In this document: positions 62,023-64,000 of the stretch, piece by piece
How positions within the stretch are numbered: position 1 is the first letter of the stretch
Layout of the letters: the number at the start of each line of letters is the position of its first letter
Source: CAWCTD01 sp963798455
GTDB taxonomy: Bacteria > Acidobacteriota > Terriglobia > Bryobacterales > Bryobacteraceae
NCBI GenBank assembly: GCA_963798455.1
Contig: CAWCTD010000003.1
Span: 2,666,001 to 2,730,000, forward strand
DNA length: 64,000 nt
Direction of reading: 5' to 3'
Made by a program: the position numbers and the translations under genes
Notes under the pieces: model-generated
What the model saw: the letters and a program-made list of their open reading frames with translations, nothing else
Databases searched by the model: none
Told to the model about the DNA's origin: nothing

Positions 62023-63384
62023 GTGAAACGTCTGGCACGAGTCGTATGGTCGGAAGGCATGCACCTGGGGCCGCACCACTTCCAGGCGCAGGCCCGGTAC
62101 TTCGAGGACGCCATCCAGTTCGCCGCGTCCTCGCTTTGGTATGCCGGCTACGGCCTGGCGTCCTGCGAGCTGGACGCCGAGGCCATGCACAACGGGACGC
62201 TCTCCCTCATCCGCGCGCGTGGTCTCATGCCCGACGGGCTGACGTTCGAAATGCCCGACTGCGACCCGTTGCCCGCTCCCCGCAACATCTCCGAGCTTTT
62301 CCCTCCGCTGGCCGACAAGCTCACGGTACACCTCGGGATACCCGCCTACCGCCCCAACGCAGTCAACTGCCTGCCTCCAGGAGCCGCGGCGGATCTCCGC
62401 AGCAGGTACTCGTCCGAAACTCAGCAGGTGCCCGACGAGAACACAGGCCGTGACGAGAAGCCGGTTTTCTTTGGCCGGAAGAACCTCTGCTTCCACTTAG
62501 AAAATGAAGTCGCCGAGGATCTGGTCACTCTCCCGCTCGCCAGGGTGAAGCGCAGCGGCGCCGGTCATTTCGCCTACGACCCGGACTTCATCCCGCCGTG
62601 TTTGCAGATTACCGCCAGTGAACGGCTCATGGGGATGCTTCGGAGGCTGATCGATATCCTGGGCGAGAAGAGCGAGGCGTTCCGCCGCACCCCCGCCAGG
62701 GGCGGTGAGATGGCTACCGGTTTTTCCCAGCAGGAAGTCGCCAGCTTCTGGTTCCTGCACTGCGTGAACTCCAGCCTGGCGCGGCTCAGAAACCTCTGCC
62801 TGGCCAAGCGCGGCCACCCCGAGGAGGCGTTCGTGGAACTCTCCCGCCTGGCCGGGGCGCTGTGCACTTTCGGGCTCGATTCTCACCCCGCAAGTCTTCC
62901 CCTGTACGATCACCAGCGGCTCGAGGAGTGCTTCGGCGACCTGGACCGCCACATCCGCTTTCATCTGGAAAGCATCATCCCGACCAATTGCATCACGATT
63001 CCCCTCAGGGCGGCCGGCGACTTTTTTTTCGAGGGCGAAGTCGCCGACCAGAGGTGCCTGGGCCGCGCCCGGTGGATTTTGTCGATTCGATCCCGGATGG
63101 GAGAGGCGGACCTGATCCGGCTCACCCCGCAGTTGGTGAAGGTCTGCTCGAAGGAGTTCACTCCGAAGCTGGTCCAGCGGGCGCTGCCGGGCATGCCGAT
63201 GACGCACCTGCCGGCTCCACCATCGGCCGTAGCCCCCAAGGTCGAATGGCAGTACTTTGGCTTGAGCCGGTCGGGGCCCTGCTGGGACCACATCGTGAAG
63301 ACCAGGGAAGTCGGGGTCTATGTGCCCGGCGAGTTCCCGGAAGCCGAAATCGGACTACACATCATTCTGGAGTCACAGGAATAG
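62023..63384 (+). CDS. tssK: TssK, T6SS baseplate adaptor (copy 2)
   Basis: A 453-aa TssK starting at GTG (KRLARVVWSEGMHLGPHHFQ), with FFGRKNLCFHLENEVAEDLV, FWFLHCVNSSLARLRNLCLA, DSHPASLPLYDHQRLEECFG and SIRSRMGEADLIRLTPQLVK. It is full length and intact. It clearly shares the fold with copy 1 but is far from identical, so the duplication is old or one copy came from elsewhere. It is directly followed by tssL (4 bp), the more standard tssK-tssL pairing. Confidence 0.94.
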   Translation: MKRLARVVWSEGMHLGPHHFQAQARYFEDAIQFAASSLWYAGYGLASCELDAEAMHNGTLSLIRARGLMPDGLTFEMPDCDPLPAPRNISELFPPLADKLTVHLGIPAYRPNAVNCLPPGAAADLRSRYSSETQQVPDENTGRDEKPVFFGRKNLCFHLENEVAEDLVTLPLARVKRSGAGHFAYDPDFIPPCLQITASERLMGMLRRLIDILGEKSEAFRRTPARGGEMATGFSQQEVASFWFLHCVNSSLARLRNLCLAKRGHPEEAFVELSRLAGALCTFGLDSHPASLPLYDHQRLEECFGDLDRHIRFHLESIIPTNCITIPLRAAGDFFFEGEVADQRCLGRARWILSIRSRMGEADLIRLTPQLVKVCSKEFTPKLVQRALPGMPMTHLPAPPSAVAPKVEWQYFGLSRSGPCWDHIVKTREVGVYVPGEFPEAEIGLHIILESQE

Positions 63385-63388
63385 GGCC

Positions 63389-64000
63389 ATGACCGCACGA
63401 GTGGAGAACCTCGCGTTGATCTTTCAGGAGGCGATGACGGCCATTGTGCGCCTCCGTTCGAACCGCCAGCCGGTCACCGATGCCGACGTTTTTCGGAACC
63501 AGATGCGGCAATTGCTGAGCATGGCGGACCAAGAGGCCCGGAACCGGGGCTACAGCGCCGAGGACGCGCGGCTGGCGTCGTTCGCGGTCGTGGCGTTTTT
63601 GGATGAATCCGTGCTCAACCTCCAGATCCCCGTGTTTGCCGGGTGGCCCCGAAAACCGCTCCAAGAAGAGATGTTCGGCGGCCACGTCGCGGGCGAAATC
63701 TTCTTTCAGAGCCTGCAACGGTTGCTGGAGCGGAGCGAGTCGGCGCAGCTCGCCGATGTGCTGGAGGTGTTCCACCTGTGCGTGTTGCTCGGCTACCGAG
63801 GCAAGTACGGATCCGGGGGGCAGGCCGAGCTGAAGTCGCTGATGGACGCTGTCGCTCAGAAGATCCGGCGCATTCGCGGGGACACCGGCGTCCTCTCGCC
63901 GGATTGGGCGCCACCCTCCGGGGTGGTGTCCGCCGCCGCGGCCGATCCTTGGTTCCGCCCATTGTGGATCGCGGCCTCGGCCTGCCTGGTCCTGGCGCTC
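63389..64000 (+). CDS. tssL: TssL, T6SS membrane complex protein (partial, runs off the window)
   Basis: 204 codons are visible from ATG 63389. It has the TssL/DotU domain: MADQEARNRGYSAEDARLAS, AFLDESVLNLQIPVFAGWPR, GEIFFQSLQRLLERSESAQL, LEVFHLCVLLGYRGKYGSGG. The last visible residues (LWIAASACLVLAL) begin the single membrane helix. It joins TssM (and TssJ where present) to form the trans-envelope channel. It overlaps no gene and follows tssK copy 2 by 4 bp. The gene continues past 64000, where tssM would be expected. Confidence 0.93.
   Translation, partial: MTARVENLALIFQEAMTAIVRLRSNRQPVTDADVFRNQMRQLLSMADQEARNRGYSAEDARLASFAVVAFLDESVLNLQIPVFAGWPRKPLQEEMFGGHVAGEIFFQSLQRLLERSESAQLADVLEVFHLCVLLGYRGKYGSGGQAELKSLMDAVAQKIRRIRGDTGVLSPDWAPPSGVVSAAAADPWFRPLWIAASACLVLAL

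Noticed and set aside
1..64000. CRISPR arrays, tRNA and rRNA genes, transposases
   Set aside because: I looked for spaced repeats, cloverleaf-type TTCGA regions and transposase motifs and found none I could support.

Overview
This is high-GC bacterial DNA, dense with genes, that most resembles an acidobacterium of the Solibacter/Bryobacter type. That assignment is an inference. It rests on the secreted beta-propeller (SBBP-type) protein, the Tat-exported oxidoreductase and TIM-barrel proteins starting MNRR(T/Y)F, GH31/GH97 enzymes, PEGA-type protein kinases and an acidobacterial-looking lutABC/ompH/bamA layout. No rRNA, tRNA, CRISPR array or transposase was seen.

Left part (1-32 kb). The window opens in the tail of an antitoxin followed by its PIN toxin, then a membrane spermidine-synthase-like protein and a zinc alcohol dehydrogenase. 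A minus-strand block holds lutC-lutB-lutA (lactate oxidation), an OmpH/Skp-like chaperone and bamA. Next come an exopolysaccharide export module (OPX protein, Wzz/GumC-type chain-length protein, BY-kinase) behind a good sigma-70-type promoter, and maf. After a decayed stretch with a type III restriction-enzyme remnant lies a carbohydrate region: Gfo/Idh/MocA oxidoreductase, GH31, two Tat-exported TIM-barrel proteins, an SBBP protein and GH97. Inside it sit a 6S RNA gene just upstream of a YmdB-type phosphodiesterase, an orphan HicB-like gene, and a CpaE-like ATPase that seems to start at an ATT codon. A CsgG-like protein and a Ser/Thr kinase lead into the secretion locus.

Right part (32-64 kb). 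This is a type VI secretion (T6SS) locus. The minus-strand run, in transcription order, is tssB, tssC, hcp, tagJ, tssA, tssE, tssF, tssG, clpV(tssH), an unknown 338-aa gene, vgrG and PAAR. A tssK diverges from tssB. After three secreted/membrane proteins of unknown role comes a modification-rich stretch: three SAM methyltransferases with similar C-terminal modules, a giant kinase with a PEGA-like domain, an unknown 376-aa protein, and a membrane protein with six FTxxFQ-type repeats. A second tssK and the start of tssL follow, running off the right edge. tssM, tssJ and FHA proteins are not in view.

Sequence quality. Eight genes are broken by frameshifts. Twenty-seven of the 28 shifts I infer are single-base insertions, and 23 of them fall between 35.9 and 40.9 kb (clpV, tssG, tssF). 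Removing them gives proteins of normal family length. I read most of these as consensus errors rather than gene death, so the T6SS is probably intact.
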